A stretch of 25,076 bases of DNA from an uncultured bacterium (GTDB lineage: Bacteria; Actinomycetota; Coriobacteriia; Coriobacteriales; Coriobacteriaceae): the NCBI GenBank assembly GCA_905215835.1, contig CAJMRR010000006.1, forward strand, positions 1-25,076, in the 5' to 3' direction. The position numbers and the translations under genes were made by a program. Below the pieces are notes generated by a model. The model made no database searches, was not told where the DNA came from, and saw only the letters and a list, made by a program, of their open reading frames with translations. Position 1 is the stretch's first letter. Each line of letters starts with the position of its first letter. Shown in pieces: positions 1 through 7,255 of this stretch.

Positions 1-179
1 ACACCACGCCCGTCGCAACGCTCCATCGCTTTGGAGCCCTTGGCGCTTGCGAGCCGCACGGACAGGCAGCCTGCCCCACAACCGAGCTCGATCTCAGGCT
101 CGGACGAACCCTGTAGCCCGCCAGCCCCTCCGCGGGCAGCGACTCTATTCCACAACACCACCAACAGAAAGGAGCCCTC
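1..179. other. Upstream stretch before clpP-like gene, possible gene tail
   Basis: No gene can be assigned here with confidence. A plus-strand frame is open from base 3 to a TAG at 114-116 and could be the last 37 codons of a gene starting outside the window, but its translation is not recognisable. A 6-bp inverted repeat (GCCCGC at 116-121, GCGGGC at 132-137) follows directly and has no T-run. The ribosome binding site of the next gene, AAAGGAG, is at 168-174. Confidence 0.3.
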
Positions 180-797
180 ATGGACACCAATCATTCCCCC
201 ATCATCAGCCCCCTCACCATGCGTGAATCCGCCCGAGGTATCACGCTCACCAGCATTTACGATGAGATGCTCGCCCGTCGCGAGCTCTCCGTCATGGGAA
301 ACATCGAAACCCCGATGGCTCACGACCTATGCCAGCAGATCCGCCTGCTCGATGCCACCGACCCCAGCCGTCCCATCACCATATTTGTCGCCAGCGCCGG
401 CGGAAGCGTGCGATCGGGTCTTGCGATCTATGACGCCATGCGCCTCGCATCGTGCCCCATCCGCACCGTTTGTCTGGAATTCGCCGCGTCCATGGGTGCC
501 GTGATCTTTATGGGCGGCGACGATCGCCGCATGGCGCCCCATGCAGAGCTCATGATTCACGACCCGCTGATCCCCCAGGGGGCAGGCGGCTCGGCACTTG
601 CGCTACAGGAAACCAGCCGGCGTCTCATGCAGACCCGCAAGACCCTCACGCAAATCCTCTCGGACCGCAGCGGCCTCACGCCCAAGCGCATCCAGTCCCT
701 CACTGCAAAAGACACCTACCTTTCGGCCGAGCGCGCCGTTGAGCTCGGCTTTGCCCACGAAATCCTCTCGACCACCAAGGAGGTCGCCCATGTCTAA
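180..797 (+). CDS. ClpP-family ATP-dependent serine protease subunit
   Basis: This is a 205-residue protein matching ClpP along its full length, including the conserved SIYDEML segment near residue 26 and the AGGSV oxyanion region near 73-77. The catalytic triad is intact: Ser104 in AASMGA, His127 in MIHDP and Asp178 in AKDTYLSA. ClpP forms double heptameric chambers that degrade polypeptides fed in by a ring ATPase. The ATG is set by AAAGGAG 5 nt upstream. No ClpX, ClpC or trigger factor gene lies nearby. Instead the stop codon overlaps by 8 nt the start of a VirD4/TraG-type ATPase, which implies translational coupling and perhaps a joint function. The active site argues against a decayed copy. 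It could be a second ClpP paralogue of the cell or part of a mobile-element module; the window does not decide. The family call is secure. Confidence 0.93.
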   Translation: MDTNHSPIISPLTMRESARGITLTSIYDEMLARRELSVMGNIETPMAHDLCQQIRLLDATDPSRPITIFVASAGGSVRSGLAIYDAMRLASCPIRTVCLEFAASMGAVIFMGGDDRRMAPHAELMIHDPLIPQGAGGSALALQETSRRLMQTRKTLTQILSDRSGLTPKRIQSLTAKDTYLSAERAVELGFAHEILSTTKEVAHV

Positions 798-2094
798 CCT
801 CGCCAGCCGCCTCGCCGCATCTGAGTCCGCATCGTCCACCATCCTCGCCAAGGATCGAACGCTTTCCTGCGACACCCGCCAAACGGGACTCAACAACAAC
901 GCACTTGTGATCGGCCCCTCGGGAGCCGGCAAGACCCGAAACGTCCTCAAGCCCAACCTGCTGCAAATGAACGCAAGCTACATCGTGCTCGACACCAAAG
1001 GCACGCTCTGTCGCGAAGTGGGACCCGTGCTGGCAGCCCACGGTTACCGCGTGCAATGTCTCAACTTCGCCGACCTCAACACCGTCCCGGCCCTTGCGCC
1101 CGGCATCGAGCGCTGCGGCTACAACCCCCTGAGGCACATTCGCCGCAAGGCGGACGACAGGCCCAACCAGCAGGACATCCTCTCGGTGGCAAAGGCCATC
1201 TGCCCCATCGAGGACAACAACCAGCCTTTTTGGGATCATGCGGCGGCAAACCTGCTGTCGTGTCTTATCGCCTACGTCACCGAACAGCTACCCGCCGACG
1301 AGCAGACGATCAGCTCGGTCATCAAGCTGATCGAGCACCTGCAGGACGGCGCCACGGGTCGATTGTTTGACGACCTGATCACGACCGACCCCCAAAGCTA
1401 TGCCCTCTCGCTATGGCGGCGCTACGCCATTACGCAAAATGCCGAGCGCATGCACGCGAGCATCGTCGGCATCCTTGCCGAAAAGGTCATGTGTCTGGGA
1501 TTCGACGGTGCGGCACAGCTCTATCGTGAGTGTCATCAGGTGGACTTCGCTTCCATGGGACACACCCCCTGCGCCCTGTTTGTAACCGTGAGCGATATTG
1601 ACCGCAATCTCGATCCGCTGACCGGCCTCTTTATTTCGCAGGCGTTTATGGGCCTCATTCGTGAGGCCGATAGGCAGCCCGACGGCAGCCTGCCCGTGCC
1701 CGTGCGCTTTATGCTCGATGACTTCGCAAATCTGCAGATCCCCCAGATCGACAACGTGCTCTCGATTATCCGAAGCCGCAACATCTGGGCAACGCTGCTG
1801 CTGCAGTCGACCAACCAGCTCGATGCGCTCTATGGCGAGGCACGCGCACGCTCCATCATGGGCAACTGCGACACACATCTGGTGCTGGCGTTCCAGGATC
1901 CCGAGAGTGCCCGGGTGTTTTCCGACCGCGCCGACGCGCTGCCCAGCACGCTCATGGCGACGCCGATCGATCGCTCGTGGCTCTTTGTGCGCGGTCGCAC
2001 TCCCGAACAGGTCGAGCGCTTTAGGCTCGAAGCCCATCCGCTCTACGGGGAGCTGTCCGAGGCGCAGCGAGGCCATGCGGAGGCCGAGATCTAG
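790..2094 (+). CDS. VirD4/TraG-type coupling ATPase, soluble form
   Basis: The start is the ATG at 790, with AAGGAGG 6 nt upstream inside the end of the clpP-like gene, giving 434 residues; the reading frame is open further upstream only as a shadow of that gene. The sequence follows conjugative coupling proteins of the VirD4/TraG family: Walker A GPSGAGKT at 42-49, then KPNLLQM, YIVLDTKGTL near 64-73, PFWDHAA near 146-152, Walker B at 306-315 and MGNCDTH near 357-363. Such proteins are hexameric pumps that pass DNA-protein complexes into type IV secretion channels. Two features are unusual. The N-terminal membrane helices of typical members are absent. The usual LDEFAN of Walker B reads LDDFAN. 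No relaxase or channel genes follow; a convergent pgi gene does. It may be a cytosolic ATPase partner of the ClpP-like protease or the edge of a mobile element. Confidence 0.88.
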   Translation: MSNLASRLAASESASSTILAKDRTLSCDTRQTGLNNNALVIGPSGAGKTRNVLKPNLLQMNASYIVLDTKGTLCREVGPVLAAHGYRVQCLNFADLNTVPALAPGIERCGYNPLRHIRRKADDRPNQQDILSVAKAICPIEDNNQPFWDHAAANLLSCLIAYVTEQLPADEQTISSVIKLIEHLQDGATGRLFDDLITTDPQSYALSLWRRYAITQNAERMHASIVGILAEKVMCLGFDGAAQLYRECHQVDFASMGHTPCALFVTVSDIDRNLDPLTGLFISQAFMGLIREADRQPDGSLPVPVRFMLDDFANLQIPQIDNVLSIIRSRNIWATLLLQSTNQLDALYGEARARSIMGNCDTHLVLAFQDPESARVFSDRADALPSTLMATPIDRSWLFVRGRTPEQVERFRLEAHPLYGELSEAQRGHAEAEI

Positions 2095-2164
2095 GCGCAG
2101 GGTTCTCGCGGCGCGCGGCGCCCCGGCGATGTTCCACAAAGGCCGTGCGCCTCGGGACTACGGC

Positions 2165-2203
2165 AAAGCAAAGGGGCCCGCATCCGATAGGATACGGGCC
2201 CCT
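2165..2203 (-). terminator. Intrinsic terminator downstream of pgi
   Basis: A long hairpin has arms 2172-2180 and 2195-2203 (nine perfect pairs) and continues inward with ATCC/GGAT around a GATA loop. Read on the minus strand it is followed by TTTGCTTTG, so it best serves pgi. It may also stop plus-strand transcription from the VirD4-like gene, although no T-run follows on that side. Confidence 0.8.
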
Positions 2204-2235
2204 GACTATAAGGCGCGATGCGTTAACAGCAGCGA

Positions 2236-3930
2236 CTACTTGCGATGCGCGCGATAGAACTCGATGAGTGCCTGAGTCGAAGCGTCCTGCTCGGCCTTGG
2301 CGGTGTCGTCGTGGAAGGCCGGGGTGATCTGCTTGGCAAGCTGCTTGCCCAGCTCAACGCCCCACTGGTCGTAGGAGTCGATGCCCCAGACCGTGCCCTC
2401 GACAAACGTGATGTGCTCGTACAGGGCGATGAGCTCGCCGAGCGCGAACGGGGTCAGCGTGTCGCCGAAGATCGAGGTCGTCGGGCGGTTGCCCTCAAAG
2501 CAACGGGCCGGGACGATCTGCTCGGGCGTGCCCTCGGCGCGCACCTCATCGGCCGTCTTACCAAAGGCGAGCGCCTTGGTCTGGGCCAGGAAGTTGCCCA
2601 GGAACAGCTCGTGGACATCCTGGCCGCCGTCGGTCGCAGGGTTGGCGGTATTGGCGAAGGCGATGAAGTCGGCCGGAACCACCACAGTGCCCTGGTGCAG
2701 CAGCTGATAGAAGGCATGCTGGCCGTTGGTGCCGGGCTCGCCCCAGAAGATCTCACCGGTGTCGGAGGTCACGGCGCTGCCGTCCCAGCGGACATGCTTG
2801 CCGTTGGACTCCATGGTGAGCTGCTGCAGGTAGGCCGGGAAGCGGTGCAGGTACTGGCAGTACGGCAGCACGGCGTGGCTCTTGGAACCGAAGAAGTTGA
2901 CGTACCAGACATTGAGCAGGCCCATCAGCGCGACGGCGTTGTTCTCGAGCGGGGTGTTGCAGAAGTACTCGTCGATGGCGTGGAAGCCCTCGAGGAACTG
3001 CTGGAAGCGCTCGGGGCCGAGCACGACGATCAGCGACAGGCCCACGGCGGAGTCAACGGAATAGCGGCCACCGACCCAGTTCCAGAAACCGAAGGCGTTG
3101 GCGGGGTCGATACCGAAGGCCTCGACCTTCTCGAGTGCGGTGGAGACGGCGACGAAGTGCTTTGCCACGGCCTCGGCGTTCTGCTCATCGGAGCCGTCGA
3201 TGGCGCCCTGAGCCTTGAGCTGCTCGAGCATCCAGGTCTTGACCTCGCGAGCGTTGGTGAGGGTCTCGAGCGTGGTGAAGGTCTTGGAGACGATGATCAC
3301 GAGCGTAGTCTCGGGATCCAGGCCCTTGAGCTTCTCGGCCTGGTCGTTGGGGTCGATGTTGGAGATGTAGCGGCAGTCGATACCGGCGTCGGCATAGGGA
3401 CGCAGGGCCTCGTAGGCCATGACCGGGCCCAGATCGGAGCCACCGATGCCGATGGACACCAGGTGCTCGATCTTCTTGCCGGTAACGCCCTTCCACTCAC
3501 CGGAGCGCACGCGCTCGGCGAAGGCATACATGCGATCGAGGACCTCGTGCACGTCGGCGACGACGTCCTGGCCGTCGACGATGAGCTGGCCCTTCTCGGT
3601 TACCGGGCGGCGAAGCGCGGTGTGTAGGACGGCGCGGTCCTCGGTGGTGTTAATGTGCTCGCCGGAGAACATGGCGTCGCGGCGCTCCTCGAGCTTCACC
3701 TCGCGGGCAAGATCGCACAGCAGCTTGACGGTCTCATCGGTCACCAGGTTCTTTGACAGATCGAAGTGCAGGTCACCGGCGTCAAAGCTCAGCTTGTTCA
3801 CGCGCTCGGCATCGGCGGCGAACCAGGCCTTGAGGTCGATACCATCGGCCTCAAGCTTCTCCTGATGAGCCTCGAGTGCCTTCCAAGCGGCAGTCGACGT
3901 AGCATCGATAGGTGCGGCAACAGTTGCCAT
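2236..3930 (-). CDS. pgi: Glucose-6-phosphate isomerase
   Basis: This enzyme interconverts glucose 6-phosphate and fructose 6-phosphate in the cytosol, at the branch between glycolysis, gluconeogenesis and the pentose phosphate route. The protein is 564 residues, within the normal range. Both family signatures are present: NWVGGRYSVDSAVGLS near 284-299 and GIDSYDQWGVELGK near 516-529. The sugar-phosphate loop SKTFTTLETLT is near 215-225. The expected catalytic residues are Glu374 in MESNGK, His405 in GQHAFYQ and Lys529. The chosen ATG at 3930 has GAGGAGGA about 5 nt upstream; an in-frame upstream codon would place the ribosome binding site inside the gene. It appears monocistronic, with its own terminator. 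Convergent with the VirD4-like gene and unrelated to it in function. Confidence 0.98.
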   Translation of the reverse strand: MATVAAPIDATSTAAWKALEAHQEKLEADGIDLKAWFAADAERVNKLSFDAGDLHFDLSKNLVTDETVKLLCDLAREVKLEERRDAMFSGEHINTTEDRAVLHTALRRPVTEKGQLIVDGQDVVADVHEVLDRMYAFAERVRSGEWKGVTGKKIEHLVSIGIGGSDLGPVMAYEALRPYADAGIDCRYISNIDPNDQAEKLKGLDPETTLVIIVSKTFTTLETLTNAREVKTWMLEQLKAQGAIDGSDEQNAEAVAKHFVAVSTALEKVEAFGIDPANAFGFWNWVGGRYSVDSAVGLSLIVVLGPERFQQFLEGFHAIDEYFCNTPLENNAVALMGLLNVWYVNFFGSKSHAVLPYCQYLHRFPAYLQQLTMESNGKHVRWDGSAVTSDTGEIFWGEPGTNGQHAFYQLLHQGTVVVPADFIAFANTANPATDGGQDVHELFLGNFLAQTKALAFGKTADEVRAEGTPEQIVPARCFEGNRPTTSIFGDTLTPFALGELIALYEHITFVEGTVWGIDSYDQWGVELGKQLAKQITPAFHDDTAKAEQDASTQALIEFYRAHRK

Positions 3931-4055
3931 AGAGTCCTCCTCAGCATACGGGCGCACGCCTCCATGCGCCCGGACATTCAGATGCCACTATTCTAGCGCA
4001 GGTCAATACTATAATCAGCGAGCGTTGCCAATCGCCCCCCAAACGGCAACCGACC

Positions 4056-4083
4056 AAATAGGGACAGGTTTATTTTGGCAGGT
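4056..4083 (+). repeat. Left copy of a 28-bp inverted repeat pair
   Basis: Positions 4056-4083 contain AGGGACAGGTTTATTTTGGC. The reverse complement of 4781-4808 matches it at 24 of 28 bases. The pair brackets the short dehydrogenase-like gene at 4129-4704. The sequence resembles dispersed GGGACAGG-type repeats that I recall from Coriobacteriia genomes, which is an inference from memory. Confidence 0.7.
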
Positions 4084-4128
4084 CAAACGCTTTACCAACC
4101 AAAAATAACCCGTCTTTTTATGCAAATA

Positions 4129-4704
4129 TTAGGCCGCGGCGCAGACGCTACCGAGCAACTCACGCAGAGGAGACCCGATGCCCTCCAGCAGTTCGGGCGC
4201 GATAATGGCAAAAACGGGAGCCTCGCCGGTGCCCACGACAGCAGGCACTTTGCCCTCCGAGACAATGCATCCATAAGGGACAAAACCGTCTTCGCCGGCA
4301 TCGAGCGCCGCCATGCGACGCGCGAGCTCGCGCGCGAAGCCAGCAGTATCGGCATCGCCAATCGCCAGGACAAAGTCCACGCCTTCGTCGGTCGCCAGGA
4401 CCACGGCTTCGTCGATCAGCTCGTCTCCCCCGTCGCCCCCAACCGAGCCGCAGCGGAAAAGTACGCGCTCGAGCAGAGCTCGATCAAGCGAGCCGAGTGC
4501 CGCCGAGACGAGCTCATCACGCGTATGCTTGTCGCCGCCCAACACGACCAGCGCCTTGGTGCCTCCGTAGTGAGCGACCAATCGTCCGCACCAGCGAGCC
4601 ACGTCTCCATCCGCAACAAGGCGCGTCGGCATACCAAACCCATAATTGACCATCTTTCCCACAACCCTTCCGTGCGCATAGGCGGTATCAATCGTTAGGC
4701 TCAT
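4129..4704 (-). CDS. Partial iron-type alcohol dehydrogenase-like protein
   Basis: The product is 191 residues from the ATG at 4704 or 174 from the ATG at 4653. The second start aligns better with the family opening (VNYGFGMPTRLV, compare NFTFYNPTKI) and has GGAAGG upstream. The next segment, YGGTKALVVLGGDKHTRDELV, resembles the nucleotide-binding N-terminal domain of iron-containing alcohol dehydrogenases such as butanol dehydrogenase. Those enzymes have roughly 380 residues and a C-terminal helical domain carrying the metal-binding histidines. That domain is absent here, and no frame after the TAA at 4129 continues it. The gene is therefore either a remnant or a stand-alone single-domain protein. 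Third-codon composition looks normal and there is no internal stop. The flanking inverted repeats suggest rearrangement. The function is unknown and dehydrogenase activity is unlikely. Confidence 0.6.
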   Translation of the reverse strand: MSLTIDTAYAHGRVVGKMVNYGFGMPTRLVADGDVARWCGRLVAHYGGTKALVVLGGDKHTRDELVSAALGSLDRALLERVLFRCGSVGGDGGDELIDEAVVLATDEGVDFVLAIGDADTAGFARELARRMAALDAGEDGFVPYGCIVSEGKVPAVVGTGEAPVFAIIAPELLEGIGSPLRELLGSVCAAA

Positions 4705-4780
4705 GCTACGAAGCAAGGTTTTCCGAGCTGTTTCGCACTCTTTAGAGCTGCGTTAAAACCCGATCCAACCGCACGACCAT

Positions 4781-4808
4781 ACCTACCAAAACAAACCAGT
4801 CCCTTTTT
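4781..4808 (-). repeat. Right copy of the 28-bp inverted repeat pair
   Basis: The reverse complement of this stretch matches 4056-4083 at 24 of 28 bases. On the plus strand it runs into TTTTTGACAGGTTTTGAC (4805-4822), which echoes TTTTGGCAGGTCAAAC at 4073-4088, so part of the motif is also present as a direct repeat. Confidence 0.7.
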
Positions 4809-4845
4809 GACAGGTTTTGACGATGTCCGGACGAGCGGGTATTAT

Positions 4846-4876
4846 CGAACAAGTATTCGATAAGAACATGTGTTTG
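4846..4876 (+). promoter_or_regulatory. Two LexA (SOS) boxes upstream of Y-family polymerase
   Basis: CGAACAAGTATTCG (4846-4859) and AGAACATGTGTTTG (4863-4876) lie 17 nt apart start to start. The Gram-positive and actinobacterial LexA consensus is CGAACRNRYGTTYG. The first differs by one base in the right half and the second by one base at the first position. They end 14 nt before the start codon of a translesion polymerase, a classical SOS-controlled gene type. The second box overlaps the leader close to the ribosome binding site. Confidence 0.8.
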
Positions 4877-4890
4877 ATGAAAGGACACGG

Positions 4891-6396
4891 ATGGCGCACG
4901 AGCAGCACACCTATATCTGCATCGACCTCAAAACGTTTTACGCCAGCGTCGAGTGCGTCGACCGTGGGCTCGATCCGCTCACCACCAACCTGGTCGTTGC
5001 CGACGAATCGCGTGGACGCACGACCATCTGCCTTGCCATCACGCAGGCCATGAAGGACTTAGGGATTCACAATCGCTGCCGCCTATTCGAGATTCCCGAT
5101 GGCATCGACTACATCACGGCCGTACCGCGCATGCAGCACTACATGGAGGTGTCGGCGAAAATCTACGGTATCTATCTGGAATACGTCAGCCCCCAGGACG
5201 TGCACGTCTACTCCATCGATGAGTGCTTTATCGACGTGACGCCCTATCTGGACCTCTATCACACCGATGCGGAAGGGTTCGCCTGCACGCTGCGCGACGA
5301 GGTCTTGGGGCGCACGGGCATCACGGCAACGGTCGGGATCGGCCCCAACCTATTCCAGGCTAAGGTGGCACTCGACATCACCGCCAAGCACGTGCCCAGT
5401 CGCATCGGCAAACTCGACGACGAAACCTTTCGCAAAGAAATCTGGCCCCACCGCCCCATCACCGACATCTGGGGCCTCGGCCCCGGTGTGGCAGCCCGCC
5501 TCGAAAAGTATGGCGTCTACGACCTGATGGGCGTCGCGGCGCTCGACGAAAACCTGCTTTACGACGAGCTCGGCGTCAATGCCGAATATCTCATCGACCA
5601 CGCCTTTGGGCGCGAACCGACAACCATCGCCGATATCCAAGCCTATCGCCCGCAAGCAACTTCGACCACCACAGGACAGGTGCTCTCGAAGGGTTATGCC
5701 TACGAGCAGGCCTACACCGTCTTGCGCGAGATGGTCGACAACGCCGTGTTGGACTTGGTCGATAAGCACGTGGTCTGCGACAGTATCTCGCTCTTTGTGG
5801 GCTACGCGAGCGAGCGCGCTGACATACGCAGGCTTGATGCCAGCGGTACTGCACAATATGTGGACGGATGCGGACACCTGCGCTCGAGTACGTCGAGCAT
5901 CGAACCCACCGCAACCGCCGGCCCCGAGCTCGCGCCCCGTGCTCCCAAGCCCGTCCAGCGCGATGACGAACGGCGCCGCCTGGCGCGCGAAGCGCAGGCA
6001 ATCGATGGTATCTTTGTGGGAGAGCATGGCGGCAAACCGCGCGGTGGCTATGCCGCGCTCTTTGCGCACTCCAACGCCTCGCGCAAGCTGCCCGAGCGCA
6101 CCAATTCGTTTAAGAAGATCATGGGGTATTTCGATGACCTTTGGGCGCAGACTGTCGACCCCAAGCGACCGGTCAAGCGTATCAATCTGGGATTTAGCAA
6201 TCTTGTGCCCGAGGAATTTGCCACCATCGATCTGTTCAGCGATATCGAGGCCGATGAGCGCGAGCGCGACCTGGCGCGCGCCGTCCTGGCCGTGAAAGGC
6301 AAGTACGGCAAGAACGCGCTCGTCAAGGGATTAAGCTTTACCGCCGGCGCCACCGCGCGCGAACGCAACGAACAAGTTGGAGGACACCGTGCCTAA
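4891..6396 (+). CDS. Y-family translesion DNA polymerase (UmuC/UvrX-like)
   Basis: This is an error-prone polymerase of the ImpB/MucB/UmuC family, copying across damaged template bases during the SOS response. The start is the ATG at 4891, preceded by AAAGGA (4881-4886); the product has 501 residues. Palm-domain catalytic residues are Asp12 in CIDLKTFYASVE and Asp110-Glu111 in VYSIDECFIDV. A helix-hairpin-helix-like stretch, DIWGLGPGVAARLEKYGV, lies near 195. The length exceeds most DinB enzymes and, with the YolD-like partner, fits the UvrX/YqjW branch known from Firmicutes. A proline- and arginine-rich insertion near residues 340-375 is less conserved in appearance. It overlaps the next gene by 8 nt and is preceded by two LexA boxes, so damage induction is expected. 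Confidence 0.93.
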   Translation: MAHEQHTYICIDLKTFYASVECVDRGLDPLTTNLVVADESRGRTTICLAITQAMKDLGIHNRCRLFEIPDGIDYITAVPRMQHYMEVSAKIYGIYLEYVSPQDVHVYSIDECFIDVTPYLDLYHTDAEGFACTLRDEVLGRTGITATVGIGPNLFQAKVALDITAKHVPSRIGKLDDETFRKEIWPHRPITDIWGLGPGVAARLEKYGVYDLMGVAALDENLLYDELGVNAEYLIDHAFGREPTTIADIQAYRPQATSTTTGQVLSKGYAYEQAYTVLREMVDNAVLDLVDKHVVCDSISLFVGYASERADIRRLDASGTAQYVDGCGHLRSSTSSIEPTATAGPELAPRAPKPVQRDDERRRLAREAQAIDGIFVGEHGGKPRGGYAALFAHSNASRKLPERTNSFKKIMGYFDDLWAQTVDPKRPVKRINLGFSNLVPEEFATIDLFSDIEADERERDLARAVLAVKGKYGKNALVKGLSFTAGATARERNEQVGGHRA

Positions 6397-6814
6397 ACCA
6401 AAACAACAGCCCGTGCGCCCGCCGACCGCCTTCGAGCGCCTGGCGGACCCCGAGGGCAGACGCCGCGCCGCCGACCCCAAGCTCACTGCCAACGGTGCCG
6501 TGCGCGCCAACCGCGCCGCACAGTTTATGCCCTTTGCCGCCCTCACGGGATACTACGAACTCGTGCGCAAGCAGGAAATCACCGTCGAGCCAAAATGTGA
6601 GCTCACGGAAGAAAAAACCCTCGAGCTTTCGAAAAAGCTCGAGGGCCTCAAACGCGGCGACCTGGTCCGCGTCACCTATTACGATACGTACGGCTATCGC
6701 TCCCGCACCGGCATCCTCGACGAGGTACTCCCTGCCTTCAAGCTCCTCAAACTCAGGGATATCGCCATCGATTTCGACGATATCCAAGATATCGAGCTGC
6801 GCGGCCGAGCCTAG
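6389..6814 (+). CDS. YolD-like protein partnered with the Y-family polymerase
   Basis: The product is 141 residues, beginning at GTG 6389 with TTGGAGGA just upstream; the eight bases GTGCCTAA are shared with the polymerase gene end, so the two are probably translationally coupled. The central segment RANRAAQFMPFAALTGYYELVRKQE resembles YolD-like proteins, which in Bacillus and lactobacilli are encoded next to UvrX/YqjW polymerases. They have been proposed to play a UmuD-like accessory role; no protease motif is visible here. The C-terminal half is a likely beta-rich domain (GDLVRVTYYDTYGYRSRTGILDEV). The gene belongs to the LexA-controlled operon. Its coding sequence contains a perfect hairpin at 6618-6645 that looks like a terminator for the opposite strand. 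Confidence 0.85.
   Translation: MPKPKQQPVRPPTAFERLADPEGRRRAADPKLTANGAVRANRAAQFMPFAALTGYYELVRKQEITVEPKCELTEEKTLELSKKLEGLKRGDLVRVTYYDTYGYRSRTGILDEVLPAFKLLKLRDIAIDFDDIQDIELRGRA
6612..6645 (-). terminator. Antisense intrinsic terminator inside the yolD-like gene
   Basis: Arms 6618-6629 and 6634-6645 form a perfect 12-bp stem. On the minus strand the loop is TTCG and six T residues follow (A tract at 6612-6617 on the plus strand). This is a textbook terminator shape for minus-strand transcription. It lies about 195 nt downstream of the stop codon of the HMA protein gene, with no other terminator between, so it probably ends that transcript within the sense gene. Confidence 0.75.
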
Positions 6815-6840
6815 CCAAGGAAACGCATCCAGGGCGGCGC

Positions 6841-7224
6841 TTACAGCGTCATGACGTAGTAGCCCGCGTCTTTCACGGCCGTCTCGAGGACACCACGATC
6901 AACCGGCTGCTTAGAGCGCACGCGTGCCGTGTGGTCCGCATACGTCACCGTTGCCCACACGCCATCCAGCGCATTGAGGGCATTGGCTACATTCTGAGCG
7001 CAGCCGTCACAGCTCATGCCGCCGATGAGCAGCTCATCGCTATAGGGGTAGTGTGACGCATCGGTATCCACCACAACAACCTTTTTGGCCTTCTTACCGC
7101 TCGCGCCATCGCTGCAGCAACTCTTCCCGTGTGTCGAAGCGGCAATACGACGCAGTCCAAAAAACATGCCGACGGCAATGACGGCCAGCACGATGAGATT
7201 CGCAGGGTTGAGCAAGTCACTCAT
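6841..7224 (-). CDS. Membrane-anchored HMA-domain metal-binding protein
   Basis: The protein has 127 residues from the ATG at 7224, with GAAAGGGGAA upstream. A hydrophobic helix at about residues 8-24 is followed by a linker with Cys36-Cys37, then a heavy-metal-associated ferredoxin-like fold at about 62-127. That fold has the metal site GMSCDGC (Cys72, Cys75) and ends in AVKDAGYYVMTL. Such domains bind Cu(I) or similar soft metals and hand them to P-type ATPases. Here the domain is tethered to the membrane rather than being a free CopZ chaperone, and no copper ATPase lies in the window. The overlapping GGGG/CCCC palindromes upstream resemble CsoR operators, which supports a copper role. It is convergent with the yolD-like gene with only 26 nt between stop codons. 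Confidence 0.85.
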   Translation of the reverse strand: MSDLLNPANLIVLAVIAVGMFFGLRRIAASTHGKSCCSDGASGKKAKKVVVVDTDASHYPYSDELLIGGMSCDGCAQNVANALNALDGVWATVTYADHTARVRSKQPVDRGVLETAVKDAGYYVMTL

Positions 7225-7255
7225 GCGTTCCCCTTTCAAGTAGCCCTATCTAGAT

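Noticed and set aside
1..2094. Calling the ClpP-VirD4 pair an integrative conjugative element
   Set aside because: No integrase, attachment site, relaxase or channel gene is visible in the window; only the coupling ATPase family points to conjugation.
2245..3627. Long plus-strand open frame opposite pgi
   Set aside because: It is the antisense shadow of a conserved glucose-6-phosphate isomerase gene; its translation is low complexity and it has no supporting ribosome binding site.
4864..4890. GTG at 4870 as polymerase start, adding seven residues
   Set aside because: It lies within the second LexA box and has no ribosome binding site, whereas the ATG at 4891 has AAAGGA at good spacing and begins at the usual position for the family.
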